Below, piece by piece: positions 30,155 to 38,784 of a DNA stretch of 64,000 nucleotides. Origin of the DNA: Saprospiraceae bacterium (lineage in GTDB: Bacteria; Bacteroidota; Bacteroidia; Chitinophagales; Saprospiraceae). The stretch's first letter is position 1; each line of letters starts with the position of its first letter. The translations under genes were made by a program, and so were the position numbers. The notes beneath the pieces were generated by a model. That model saw only the letters and a list, made by a program, of their open reading frames with translations. It was not told the origin of the DNA and ran no database searches. The stretch spans positions 46,674-110,673 of the forward strand of contig JADJWN010000013.1 in NCBI GenBank assembly GCA_016716335.1, written 5' to 3'.

Positions 30155-31120
30155 ATGAAAATCGGTGTATTAGGTGCCGGGCATTTGGGAAAGATTCATC
30201 TGAAGTGTATTCAGCAGACGGAATTTGAGCTCACGGGCTTTTATGATGCTGACCCCAAGGTCAGGCAAACGGTAAGCAATGAGCTGGGTATCAGGGCATA
30301 TGAAGATATGAACAAGCTTATAGCAGACAGTGATTGTCTGGATATCGTGACCCCGACCACTACCCATTTTGAGCTTGCCATGAAAGCCATAGAGGCCGGA
30401 AAGCATATTTTTATTGAAAAGCCGGTAACGCATACCCCTGACGAGGCAGCCCTGTTGATGCAGAAAGCTCAGGATAAGGGGATTAAAATACAGGTCGGCC
30501 ATGTGGAAAGGTACAATCCGGGATTCAGGGCTTTGCATGAAATATTTATTCACCCCGGTTTTATAGAGGGGCACAGGTTATCTGTTTTCAACCCGAGGGG
30601 AACAGATGTTTCCGTAGTGCTTGACCTGATGATACACGATCTGGATATTGTACTCAATCTCGTAAAATCTCCGGTCAGACAGGTTTTTGCCAATGGTGTA
30701 TGCGTGGTAAGCAAAACTCCTGATATCTGCAATGCCAGAATTCAGTTTGAAAACGGATGTGTAGCCAACCTCACAGCCAGCAGGATAAGCATGAAAAATA
30801 TGAGGAAGATGCGTATTTTTCAGCAGGACGCCTATATAAGCATTGATTTTCTCAACAAAGAAGCTCAGGCAGTCAGAATGGAGGATGTTGTCGGTGATGA
30901 CAATAATAACGGTATGACCATACATACAAATGACGGAAAAAAACGTATTATTGTAGAGGCTTTTCCCAAAACAGAAAGTAATGCCATCAGAGATGAATTG
31001 CAGGATTTTTACCAATCCGTTACTGAAGACAAAGCCGTGACAGTCAGCATTGAAGATGGATATAAGGCATTGGTACTGGCTTGGGAAATACAGAGGCAGA
31101 TAGAAAATCAAAAGTTATGA
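30155..31120 (+). CDS. Gfo/Idh/MocA-family NAD(P)-dependent oxidoreductase
   Basis: A 321-residue sugar-type dehydrogenase. The N-terminal Rossmann fold has GVLGAGHLGKIHLKC, the middle carries the family signature EKPVTHTPDEAALLMQKA with VGHVERYNPGF, and the C-terminal alpha/beta domain follows. VEAFPKTESNAIRDELQDF is the usual end region. The likely substrate is a nucleotide sugar or inositol-like compound, which fits the downstream sugar transferase, but this is not determinable here. Its TGA overlaps the next ATG. Confidence 0.92.
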   Translation: MKIGVLGAGHLGKIHLKCIQQTEFELTGFYDADPKVRQTVSNELGIRAYEDMNKLIADSDCLDIVTPTTTHFELAMKAIEAGKHIFIEKPVTHTPDEAALLMQKAQDKGIKIQVGHVERYNPGFRALHEIFIHPGFIEGHRLSVFNPRGTDVSVVLDLMIHDLDIVLNLVKSPVRQVFANGVCVVSKTPDICNARIQFENGCVANLTASRISMKNMRKMRIFQQDAYISIDFLNKEAQAVRMEDVVGDDNNNGMTIHTNDGKKRIIVEAFPKTESNAIRDELQDFYQSVTEDKAVTVSIEDGYKALVLAWEIQRQIENQKL

Positions 31121-31983
31121 GGTTGAATCCGTTTATATTATACGGTGTTTTTACTTTTTATATTATTGCACAGATTTCCTGTTCATTGACAGACAATGAC
31201 AGACCGGTGCCTGCATTTCTTCAGTTGTCTTCTCCGGTAGTCACTCCCGGACAACAGCAGGGCGAGGGCACTCATAAAATAACGGATGTCTGGGTCTTTC
31301 AGGATGGCAGAATATTAGGCGTATTCCCCTTACCTGCAAAAGTACCTGTGAATGTGGTAGAAGGAGGCTCCGATATTATCATTCTGGCAGGAATCAGAAA
31401 TAACGGCATCAACAGCAATCCGGTATTCTATCCATTCTATAAATCCATAGAAACCCGTATTAATCCCGGGCCACTCGAAAATTTCAGTCTTCCTCTTATC
31501 TTCACCTATATCCCCAACGCAAAATTTTCCTTAGTGGAGGGCTTTGAGACCGGAAACTCCCTGAATTTTGACAGTGATCTGAAGCCGGAAACCAATCTTA
31601 TCATCACCGATGAAACCGCCGCCGCAGGATTCCGTTCAGCCAAAGCAGTATTGACTTCCGAATTTCCATCTTTGGAGACAGCCTCCAACGAAACTTATCT
31701 CAAGTCAAACAACCGGGGTGGTGCCAGCTATGTAGAGCTGGATTATCGCGGAGATGCAGAGATTGCCGTGGGTCTCATCAAATTTCTCGCAGGGAGAGGT
31801 ACTGTAAGTTATAAGGTCATCATACCACCACGAGAAAACTGGAACAAAATCTATATCGATTTGTCAGAAGAGCTATCTATCAATGATTTCGACTCCTACA
31901 AAATTGCCATTGGCTTTTCCAAACCTTCCCGACTGATCCAGGCTACGGCATTTATTGATAATGTTAAACATATTCATTTCTGA
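31117..31983 (+). CDS. Predicted lipoprotein, function unknown
   Basis: Starts at the ATG at 31117, which overlaps the stop of the oxidoreductase (ATGA). The N terminus (PFILYGVFTFYIIAQISC) is a lipoprotein signal with cysteine at about residue 22. The remaining 265 residues look like beta-sandwich domains, with a region resembling carbohydrate-binding folds near the end (IYIDLSEELSINDFDSYKIAIGFS, FIDNVKHIHF). No enzyme motif is visible. Its place between an oxidoreductase and a polyprenyl-phosphate sugar transferase suggests a role in surface glycans or their assembly, which is only an inference. Confidence 0.7.
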   Translation: MRLNPFILYGVFTFYIIAQISCSLTDNDRPVPAFLQLSSPVVTPGQQQGEGTHKITDVWVFQDGRILGVFPLPAKVPVNVVEGGSDIIILAGIRNNGINSNPVFYPFYKSIETRINPGPLENFSLPLIFTYIPNAKFSLVEGFETGNSLNFDSDLKPETNLIITDETAAAGFRSAKAVLTSEFPSLETASNETYLKSNNRGGASYVELDYRGDAEIAVGLIKFLAGRGTVSYKVIIPPRENWNKIYIDLSEELSINDFDSYKIAIGFSKPSRLIQATAFIDNVKHIHF

Positions 31984-31988
31984 TATTT

Positions 31989-33409
31989 ATGACCGGGCAG
32001 CGGAGATTGGAGTTGATCATTTACAGAATTGCCGATTTTCTCTCGGCTGCTCTGGCCTGGCTGCTATTTTTTATTTACCGGAAAAATCTTGAGAATCCTC
32101 AGGCCGAAATCAGCGGAATCATCCACGATCCTAAACTATGGCAGGGTTTACTGCTGATTCCTGTCATATGGGTATTGCTGTATTCAGTGTTTGACAGGTA
32201 CCGCGATATTTACAGGTATTCCCGCCTCGAAACCATCAAAACGACTTTTTTCATTTCGCTGATGGGTACGCTGCTGCTTTTGTTCACTGTTTTGAGAGAT
32301 GACAGTGCGCTTAAATATACCAGCTATCTGCATCTTTTTTTTAGGTTGTTCAGTCTGCACTTTGGCATCACAGTGGTAGTCAGAATGGTTATACTTACCA
32401 TAGCCAGCCGACGTCTTAAATCGGGGAAAGTAAGTTATAACACCTTGATAATCGGAGGAGACAATAATGCCTGTGAACTGTACGAAGAGATAAAATCCAG
32501 GCCTCACAGCCTCGGGCATAGTTTTCTGGGATTTATTGACAGCAACGGCAAGAGCAGCAACATACTCGAAAAATATCTGCCTAAATTGGGTAAGCTTAAG
32601 GATCTCGACAGAGTCATAAGAGAAAAAAATATTGAAGAAGTCATCGTAGCTGTGGAGACATCTGAACATGGTAAGCTCAAGCAGATCCTCGATACCTTAT
32701 TTGATTACTCAGACCGGATTCTCATCAAAGTTATTCCGGATACCTATGATATTATGCTCGGTACCGTTAAAATGAATCATATTTATGGTGCCGTCCTTAT
32801 AGAAATTGAGCAGGAACTGATGCCCTACTGGCAGAAAGTAGTCAAAAGAGCCATGGATATTATCATCAGTCTGACTGCATTGATTATCCTGTCCCCATTG
32901 ATACTTTTTACTATCATCAAAGTGAAATTATCTTCTCCGGGCCCGGTATTCTATCTTCAGGAAAGAATAGGACTGAATGGCAAGCCCTTCAATATTATAA
33001 AATTCAGGTCTATGGTAGTGTCAGCGGAGGAGAACGGTCCGCAATTGTCCAATGACCATGACACCCGGGTGACTCCCTGGGGCAGAATCATGCGCAAGTG
33101 GAGGCTGGATGAAATCCCCCAGTTTTTCAATGTATTGAAAGGAGATATGTCTATCGTAGGCCCTCGACCTGAAAGGAAATATTATATTGACCTTATCACA
33201 AAGGAGGCGCCCCATTACAAACATCTGCTTAAGGTCCGTCCGGGTATCACCTCATGGGGACAGGTCAAATACGGCTATGCATCCAATGTTCAGCAGATGC
33301 TCCAGCGTCTCAAATTTGACATTCTCTCATAGAGAATATGTCCCTCAGTCTGGACTTCAAGATCATATTTTATACCATCCTGGTACTTTTTCAGGGCAAA
33401 GGAAAGTAA
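31989..33409 (+). CDS. Polyprenyl glycosylphosphotransferase (undecaprenyl-phosphate sugar-1-phosphate transferase); one frameshift
   Basis: This enzyme starts polysaccharide synthesis by loading a sugar phosphate on the lipid carrier. It has four or five N-terminal transmembrane helices, a nucleotide-binding-like middle domain (YNTLIIGGDNNACELYEEI), a further membrane helix, and the catalytic bacterial sugar-transferase domain with KRAMDIIISLTAL, VKLSSPGPVFYLQERIG, FKFRSM-like IKFRSM, LDEIPQFFNVLKGDMSIVGP and RPGITSWGQVKYGY. At about 33328 one base is missing: after LKFDIL the other frame continues IENMSLSLDFKIIFYTILVLFQ, the usual tail, ending in a TAA that overlaps the aroE ATG. Confidence 0.9.
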
Positions 33410-34140
33410 TGAAGACAAGAATTTTCGGTCTGTTGGGATATCCGCTTAGCCACAGTTTTTCTCCTTCATATTTCGAGCAGAAATTCAGGAATGAAGGCAT
33501 TTATGAAGCAGAATATATTTTACTTCCTTTTGAGAATCTGTCCGAAGTAAGACAACGTATCGAAAATGCCGGAGTACAGGGATTCAATGTTACCATTCCT
33601 TATAAAACGGCCATCATTTCCTATCTGGATGCCATAAGTCCCGAATGTGCGGAGATAGGAGCAGTCAATACCGTGAAAGTTAAAGATAACCGATGGACAG
33701 GATACAATACAGATGTTATTGGTTTTGAACAATCTCTTCTGGAGTTTCTGCCCAATCTGACAGGGGTCAGGGCATTGATACTCGGAGATGGAGGAGCTGC
33801 CAGAGCCGTGAAATTTGTATTTCGTAAACTTGGCATTCCTTACCATACAATATCCAGAAAAAAAGGCTTCACAGGCTATGATGAGCTAAATAAAAGCATG
33901 ATTGATTATCACCCGCTCATTGTCAATACCACGCCGCTTGGTATGTATCCGGATGTGGATGGCTGCCCACCTATACCCTATGAATATCTGGATGAAAGAC
34001 ATTTTTTGTATGATTTGATTTACAATCCTGAAAAAACTCTATTTTTGACCAAAGGAGAAGCCCGTGGAGCCAAAATCAAAAACGGACTTCAGATGTTACA
34101 AATACAAGCAGAAAGCGCATGGCAGATATGGAATCAATAA
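33409..34140 (+). CDS. aroE: Shikimate dehydrogenase
   Basis: Reduces 3-dehydroshikimate with NADPH in aromatic amino-acid synthesis. The protein of about 243 residues has GYPLSHSFSP (substrate site), FNVTIPYKTAI with the catalytic lysine, ITN-type cofactor region GYNTDVIGFEQSL, and the dinucleotide loop GDGGAARAVKF. I chose the ATG at 33409, which overlaps the sugar-transferase stop (TAATG) and gives the normal length; longer open sequence upstream belongs to the preceding gene in another frame. Confidence 0.95.
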   Translation: MKTRIFGLLGYPLSHSFSPSYFEQKFRNEGIYEAEYILLPFENLSEVRQRIENAGVQGFNVTIPYKTAIISYLDAISPECAEIGAVNTVKVKDNRWTGYNTDVIGFEQSLLEFLPNLTGVRALILGDGGAARAVKFVFRKLGIPYHTISRKKGFTGYDELNKSMIDYHPLIVNTTPLGMYPDVDGCPPIPYEYLDERHFLYDLIYNPEKTLFLTKGEARGAKIKNGLQMLQIQAESAWQIWNQ

Positions 34141-35346
34141 CACAATCCTCCAATCCCCAATCGACACACAAATCATTGCCGGATTTCAGCAACACAGAAA
34201 TTGCTTTTTCCAATAAATCCGACAGTCAGCTCCGGGAAACAGCCCGGCTTTTTACCCTGATGAACAATAAAACTCTGGTGCGTCTCGGGTCTGTCATTGG
34301 CTACAGAGCTGTAAAGTGGAGGCTGCCATTTACTGACATGATTGTAAGAAATACCATTTTCAAGCAGTTTTGTGGAGGCGAAAATCTTGCAGACTGTAAG
34401 ACTACCATTGAAAAACTTTACAGATTCAATACATTGACCATCTTGGATTATGGTGCGGAAGGCAAATCCGATGAAAAAGACTGGGAGGCTGTGATGCAGG
34501 AAACCATGCAGGCTATACGGACAGCAGCTACACATAAATCTGTACCCATCGTCAGTACGAAGATTACCGGACTCATCAATAAAGATATTCTGGAAAAAGT
34601 ACAGTCGGGCCAAAAGCTCAGCACCATAGAAGAAGGGCATTTTCAGCGCCTGAAACAAAGGCTGGAAAAGATATGCACCGTAGCCGCTGAGGCCGGAATC
34701 GGTATTTATGTGGATGCAGAGGAAAGCTGGATACAGAATCCCATAGACGAGCTGGTACTACAGCTTATGGAAAGTTTCAATAAGGAAAAAGCCATTGTAT
34801 ATAATACCTATCAGCTTTACCGGACTGACAGACTCGAGGCACTGAAAAAAGACCATCAGCGTGCTGTGGATGCCGGAGTATATTTCGGAGCCAAACTTGT
34901 CCGTGGTGCCTACATGGATAAGGAAAGAAAAAGAGCAGCGGCTATGGGTTATCCCTCACCTATCCAGCCTGATAAGTCAGCTACGGACAGGGATTATAAT
35001 CTGGCAGTAGAATATGTGGTACAAAATTACCGTAGTATCGCTTCCTGTTGTGCTTCTCACAATGCTGAAAGCAATCTGCTGCAGGCTAAGTTAATCGATG
35101 ACCTTCAGATTCCGCACAATCATCCTCACCTGATGTTCAGCCAGTTGTATGGTATGAGTGACAATATCACTTTTAATCTCGCCAATTCAGGATACAATGC
35201 ATCCAAGTATGTTGTGTACGGACCTATCAAAGATGTCATCCCCTTATCTGATACGTCGTACCGAGGAAAACAGTTCTGTGACCGGTGAAATGAGCCCTGA
35301 ATTATCATTGATAGATACAGAGATGAAAAGGCGTGGATTGAAGTGA
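34119..35346 (+). CDS. Proline dehydrogenase (monofunctional), with one frameshift near the end
   Basis: An FAD enzyme that oxidises proline to pyrroline-5-carboxylate. It has the barrel motifs YVDAEESWIQ, NTYQLYRTD, GAKLVRGAYMDKERKRAA and SHNAESNLLQAK, and near the end NASKYVVYGPIKDVIP. After that the given frame is wrong. A one-base shift at about 35240 restores YLIRRTEENSSVTGEMSPEL, the typical C terminus, with a stop at 35346. Start could be the ATG at 34119 or 34128; both overlap the aroE end. The later P5C dehydrogenase step is not encoded here. Confidence 0.9.
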
Positions 35347-35373
35347 TTATTGATACTTTCTGCTGACAATTTC

Positions 35374-36042
35374 TCAAAGCACAATACTTACTCCAAGATT
35401 AAGATTTAACCTGGTTGCTAATGCAAAATATGGTACATTCGTATATTGAGCCCTTATGGGAATTTGTGGATCTTCTCTGACAGTCTTTTGAAATCCTGTT
35501 TCAATTAAAGTAATCTGGCAACCGGAAAGAATGGAAACTTTGCCACTTATATAATGATTATATTGAATCTTAGGCCCAGTTGCAAGGGCAATATTTCTTA
35601 CATAGGAATCAAAAGGTTGAGCAATTAATGGTTTTTGGTCTGCGTAATCATATAGTGCACCTCCAAAAACCCCAAAATACAGACCTGTTCCTTTTTCCGT
35701 TTTAAAATAGCTGCTCATTACATAATAGTTAATCCACATAGTATAACGTGATTCCAACTGATTTAATGATACTCCCTTGGTTTCAGTAGATTTTGTCGTG
35801 TATATAAAATTGAATCCTTTCTTTTTCTCAGGTTCAATTATTTGAAAATCAGTCTGAAATAGATTAAAACCTGAATAGCCTTCATTGCTAAAATCAGACA
35901 TCTTACCATCTAAAAAGTATCCACCCGAAATTCCGATGGCATAATCTGATTTGGGTTTGGATTTTGACTTAGTTCTGGCTTTTTGTCCAAAACATATAAC
36001 TGTAAAAAGTATGGAAAAAATCATGATTGATATCCTTTTCAT
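35374..36042 (-). CDS. Predicted outer-membrane beta-barrel protein, function unknown
   Basis: A 222-residue protein with a signal peptide (SIMIFSILFTVICFGQ) followed by a basic patch (KARTKSKSKPKS) and alternating hydrophobic segments ending in NLNLGVSIVL, as in small outer-membrane barrels. No named family was recognised. The gene is noticeably more AT-rich than its neighbours and sits between two gene runs, so it may be a later arrival. A TATTTTTG element 68 bases upstream could be its -7 box. Confidence 0.55.
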   Translation of the reverse strand: MKRISIMIFSILFTVICFGQKARTKSKSKPKSDYAIGISGGYFLDGKMSDFSNEGYSGFNLFQTDFQIIEPEKKKGFNFIYTTKSTETKGVSLNQLESRYTMWINYYVMSSYFKTEKGTGLYFGVFGGALYDYADQKPLIAQPFDSYVRNIALATGPKIQYNHYISGKVSILSGCQITLIETGFQKTVREDPQIPIRAQYTNVPYFALATRLNLNLGVSIVL

Positions 36043-36479
36043 AATTGCAGCATGATTAAAACTTCAAAAAGTTGATAGAATCCCGAAAAATCATTACACA
36101 TATTCCGTCCAAAAATAAAAATACTTACTGTATTTCATCATTTTTTCATGTCAGACTGCAAAGACAGCTTGCTTTTCCTTCTCAGCAAATTAAGAGTTTT
36201 AATTACTTAATGATCGCTTACAATATTTTATACTGATAACAAACATTGTAAGAAACCACGTCATAAAATTTTCAATGATATGCACAAAATTCATACAAAC
36301 AGGTCAATCTGCGTTAATTAATTTCCTTCTAAATCAACATTATTGCAGGTCATCCAATTCTGCATTTTCAAAATTTATCCTTACTTTTGGATGTTGTTTT
36401 AATATTCACTGTTGAAAAATTGTTGTTTCAATTACAGTTTTAAAAACACAGAGATTTTCAAATCAGTAAAAAATATATC
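36043..36479. other. AT-rich intergenic region without a visible gene
   Basis: 437 bases between divergent genes. No convincing frame was found on either strand. It holds possible -7 elements for both genes: TATTTTTG on the minus strand at 36110-36117 and TACTTTTG on the plus strand at 36382-36389, each without a clear -33 TTG. Nothing else was seen. Confidence 0.5.
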
Positions 36480-37016
36480 ATGCCAATACCCCGACCTTTC
36501 AATCTGAAACAATGGATAGATGAGCACCGTCATGAACTTAAGCCACCGGTTGCCAATCGGAATCTGTATAAAGATGCCGGTGATTATATCGTTATGATCG
36601 TAGCGGGGCCCAATGCCCGCAAAGACTACCATTATAATGAAACAGAAGAATTATTTTATCAGATCGAAGGAGACATAGTGGTGAGAATACAGGAAGATGG
36701 CAAAGCAGTGGATATTCCTATACGTGAAGGTGAGATGTTTTTATTGCCGGCTAAGGTTCCACATTCGCCTATGCGGAGTGAAGGTTCTATCGGCCTGGTT
36801 GTGGAACTGAAACGTACCGGAAAGGAGAGAGACGGATTGATGTGGTTTTGTGATCAATGCAATACCAAGTTGCATGAATCTTATTTCCATCTTGACAATA
36901 TCGAAAAGGATTTCCTGCCCCGGTTCAGGCATTTTTACGGCTCTGAAGAATTGAGAACCTGCCCGAATTGCGGACATGTAATGGAAGCAGATAAAAGATT
37001 TGTAGCACAGGATTGA
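36480..37016 (+). CDS. 3-Hydroxyanthranilate 3,4-dioxygenase
   Basis: A cupin iron enzyme that opens the ring of 3-hydroxyanthranilate in the kynurenine route from tryptophan to quinolinate and NAD. The 178-residue protein has DYHYNETEELFYQIEGD (metal-binding H and E), REGEMFLLPAKVPHSP (third ligand) and the C-terminal rubredoxin-like iron site formed by CDQCN and CPNCGH, which is typical of the bacterial form. No other kynurenine-pathway gene is in the window. The next gene starts 7 bases after its stop. Confidence 0.93.
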   Translation: MPIPRPFNLKQWIDEHRHELKPPVANRNLYKDAGDYIVMIVAGPNARKDYHYNETEELFYQIEGDIVVRIQEDGKAVDIPIREGEMFLLPAKVPHSPMRSEGSIGLVVELKRTGKERDGLMWFCDQCNTKLHESYFHLDNIEKDFLPRFRHFYGSEELRTCPNCGHVMEADKRFVAQD

Positions 37017-37023
37017 AGACCCA

Positions 37024-37809
37024 ATGAAAAAAAAGATCTACTTTTTGTCTGATTTTCATCTGGGAATACATGGTGAAGCATCATCGACTGAAAGAGAGAA
37101 AAAACTGCTCCTATGGCTGGACGAAGTAAGTCATGATGCGGAAGAAATATATCTGGTCGGGGATGTTTTTGACTACTGGTATGAATATAAAAAGGTAGTA
37201 CCCAAGGGGTATGTGCGGCTTCTGGGCAAGCTGGCAAACCTGACAGACAATGGCGTAAAGGTGTATTTTTTTACCGGAAATCATGATATGTGGATGTTCA
37301 GATATCTTACGGATGAATTGAACATACCAGTGTACAGAGAGGCTATCAGAACAAAAATTAATGGTAAAAACTTTATAATTGGTCATGGAGATGGTCTGGG
37401 GCCGGGAGATCACGGATATAAAATGATCAATGAACTATTTTCCCACAGGTTGGCCGAGTGGGCATTCATACAGATTCATCCGGATACCGGTAGCAGGCTT
37501 ATGATGTTTTTCAGTGCCAAAATCCGGCAATTCACCAGGGAAGAACTTCAATCCTTCAATCCTGAAAATGAATGGCTGGTAAACTATGCTGAGAGTATCA
37601 TCCAAAAGGAAATGGTGGATTATTTTATTTTCGGTCACAGACACCTTGCCATTGATTACCTGTTGTCCAACGGCAAAAGCCGATATATCAACCTGGGGGA
37701 TTGGTTGTATTTTTATTCTTATGCGGTATTTGATGGTAATGATGTAGTACTGCATTTTTATCATTCTCCCAATCCGATGTTAATTTCCAATCATATACAC
37801 CACAATTAG
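37024..37809 (+). CDS. UDP-2,3-diacylglucosamine diphosphatase-like metallophosphoesterase (LpxH type)
   Basis: A 261-residue calcineurin-like phosphoesterase. All metal motifs are in order: SDFHLG, GDVFDYW, TGNHDMW, GHGDGLG and GHRH. FDYWYEY and the length fit the LpxH group, which removes UMP in lipid A synthesis and is common as this variant in Bacteroidota. It follows the dioxygenase gene by 7 bases and is followed directly by a lipoprotein gene. Confidence 0.88.
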   Translation: MKKKIYFLSDFHLGIHGEASSTEREKKLLLWLDEVSHDAEEIYLVGDVFDYWYEYKKVVPKGYVRLLGKLANLTDNGVKVYFFTGNHDMWMFRYLTDELNIPVYREAIRTKINGKNFIIGHGDGLGPGDHGYKMINELFSHRLAEWAFIQIHPDTGSRLMMFFSAKIRQFTREELQSFNPENEWLVNYAESIIQKEMVDYFIFGHRHLAIDYLLSNGKSRYINLGDWLYFYSYAVFDGNDVVLHFYHSPNPMLISNHIHHN

Positions 37810-37810
37810 T

Positions 37811-38660
37811 ATGCAGCTTCTTAATATTTGGTGTAGTCTTGCTTTTTAATAACAATGTTCAATACTCTTTCAGGATGTTCAGCAAAGCATACCACTCATT
37901 TATCTGCAGCATCCGGAATAAATCCATCCGAAATTGAGGTCAATGTATTTCTTGCGGAGATTGACAAGTTGGGAAACCTGTATGTCGTGACAGATAAAAA
38001 CATACTGATCAAGTATGACAAAAACAACAGGGAAAAATACAGATATGCCAATAAAAGAAGTGGCCGTATCACTCAGCTCGATGTCAGTAATCCATTGAAA
38101 ATACTTCTGTTCTTTGACGATTTCAACTATCTGCTTGTGCTGGATGCCACGCTGACCGAGGTTATAGATTTTAAGATTGAGGACTTTGGTATGACGGATA
38201 TTACTGCAGCGGCCATAGCCAATGATGACAATTACTGGGTCTATGATCCTGTGCAGTTCCGGTTGTTAAAATCAACCACCGTGGCATCATACTCACACAA
38301 TCCTCCAACACCAATGATTTTGGCATGGATGGCACGAATATATCCAGAATCAGAGAATCCGGCAATTTTGTCATACTGTGCGATAATTCAAAGGGATTTT
38401 ACATTTTTGACAATCTTGGTCAGTATGTCAAAACATTGGATATACCTAATGTGGATTATTTCCAGTTTAATGGTCGTAGCATTTTTTACTCTGCCGGAAA
38501 TATGCTCCGGGCAGCAAATATTCAGACAGGCATAATCACAGATATCATCGTTGCTGAAAATATCCTCCATCCGGACTCATTGAAATATATCATGGAAACA
38601 ACGGACGAAAGAGTGTTTGTATATAAGTCTAAAATTTCGAGGATATCCAAAAAAATATAA
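37811..38660 (+). CDS. Lipoprotein with beta-propeller-like repeats; two likely frameshifts
   Basis: The ATG at 37811 gives MQLLNIWCSLAF, then a stop. One extra T in the CTTTTTAA run would continue as LITMFNTLSGC, a perfect lipoprotein signal with lipobox LSGC. The frame from 37855 then carries propeller-like strands (DKLGNLYVVTDKNILIKYD, QLDVSNPLKILLFFDDFNYL). A second break at about 38275 passes to the frame containing GNFVILCDNSKGFYIFDNLG. Together about 280 residues, probably an outer-membrane-anchored protein of unknown function. A hairpin terminator lies downstream. Confidence 0.65.
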
Positions 38661-38738
38661 GCCTTTCAGTAAAGTGAACTGACAGGATTATTCATTTTTA
38701 AAGTTACAGTATAGTCAGATTCCGGGATATGAATGAAG

Positions 38739-38770
38739 AGAGCGGTATAACTGTCCATTTACACCGCTCT
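38739..38770. terminator. Hairpin between convergent genes (probable bidirectional terminator)
   Basis: Arms AGAGCGGT (38739-38746) and ACCGCTCT (38763-38770) form an 8-bp stem, with short T-rich stretches on both sides. It lies between the ends of a rightward lipoprotein gene and a leftward peptidase gene. Confidence 0.6.
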
Positions 38771-38784
38771 TTGTGATTTTCGTT

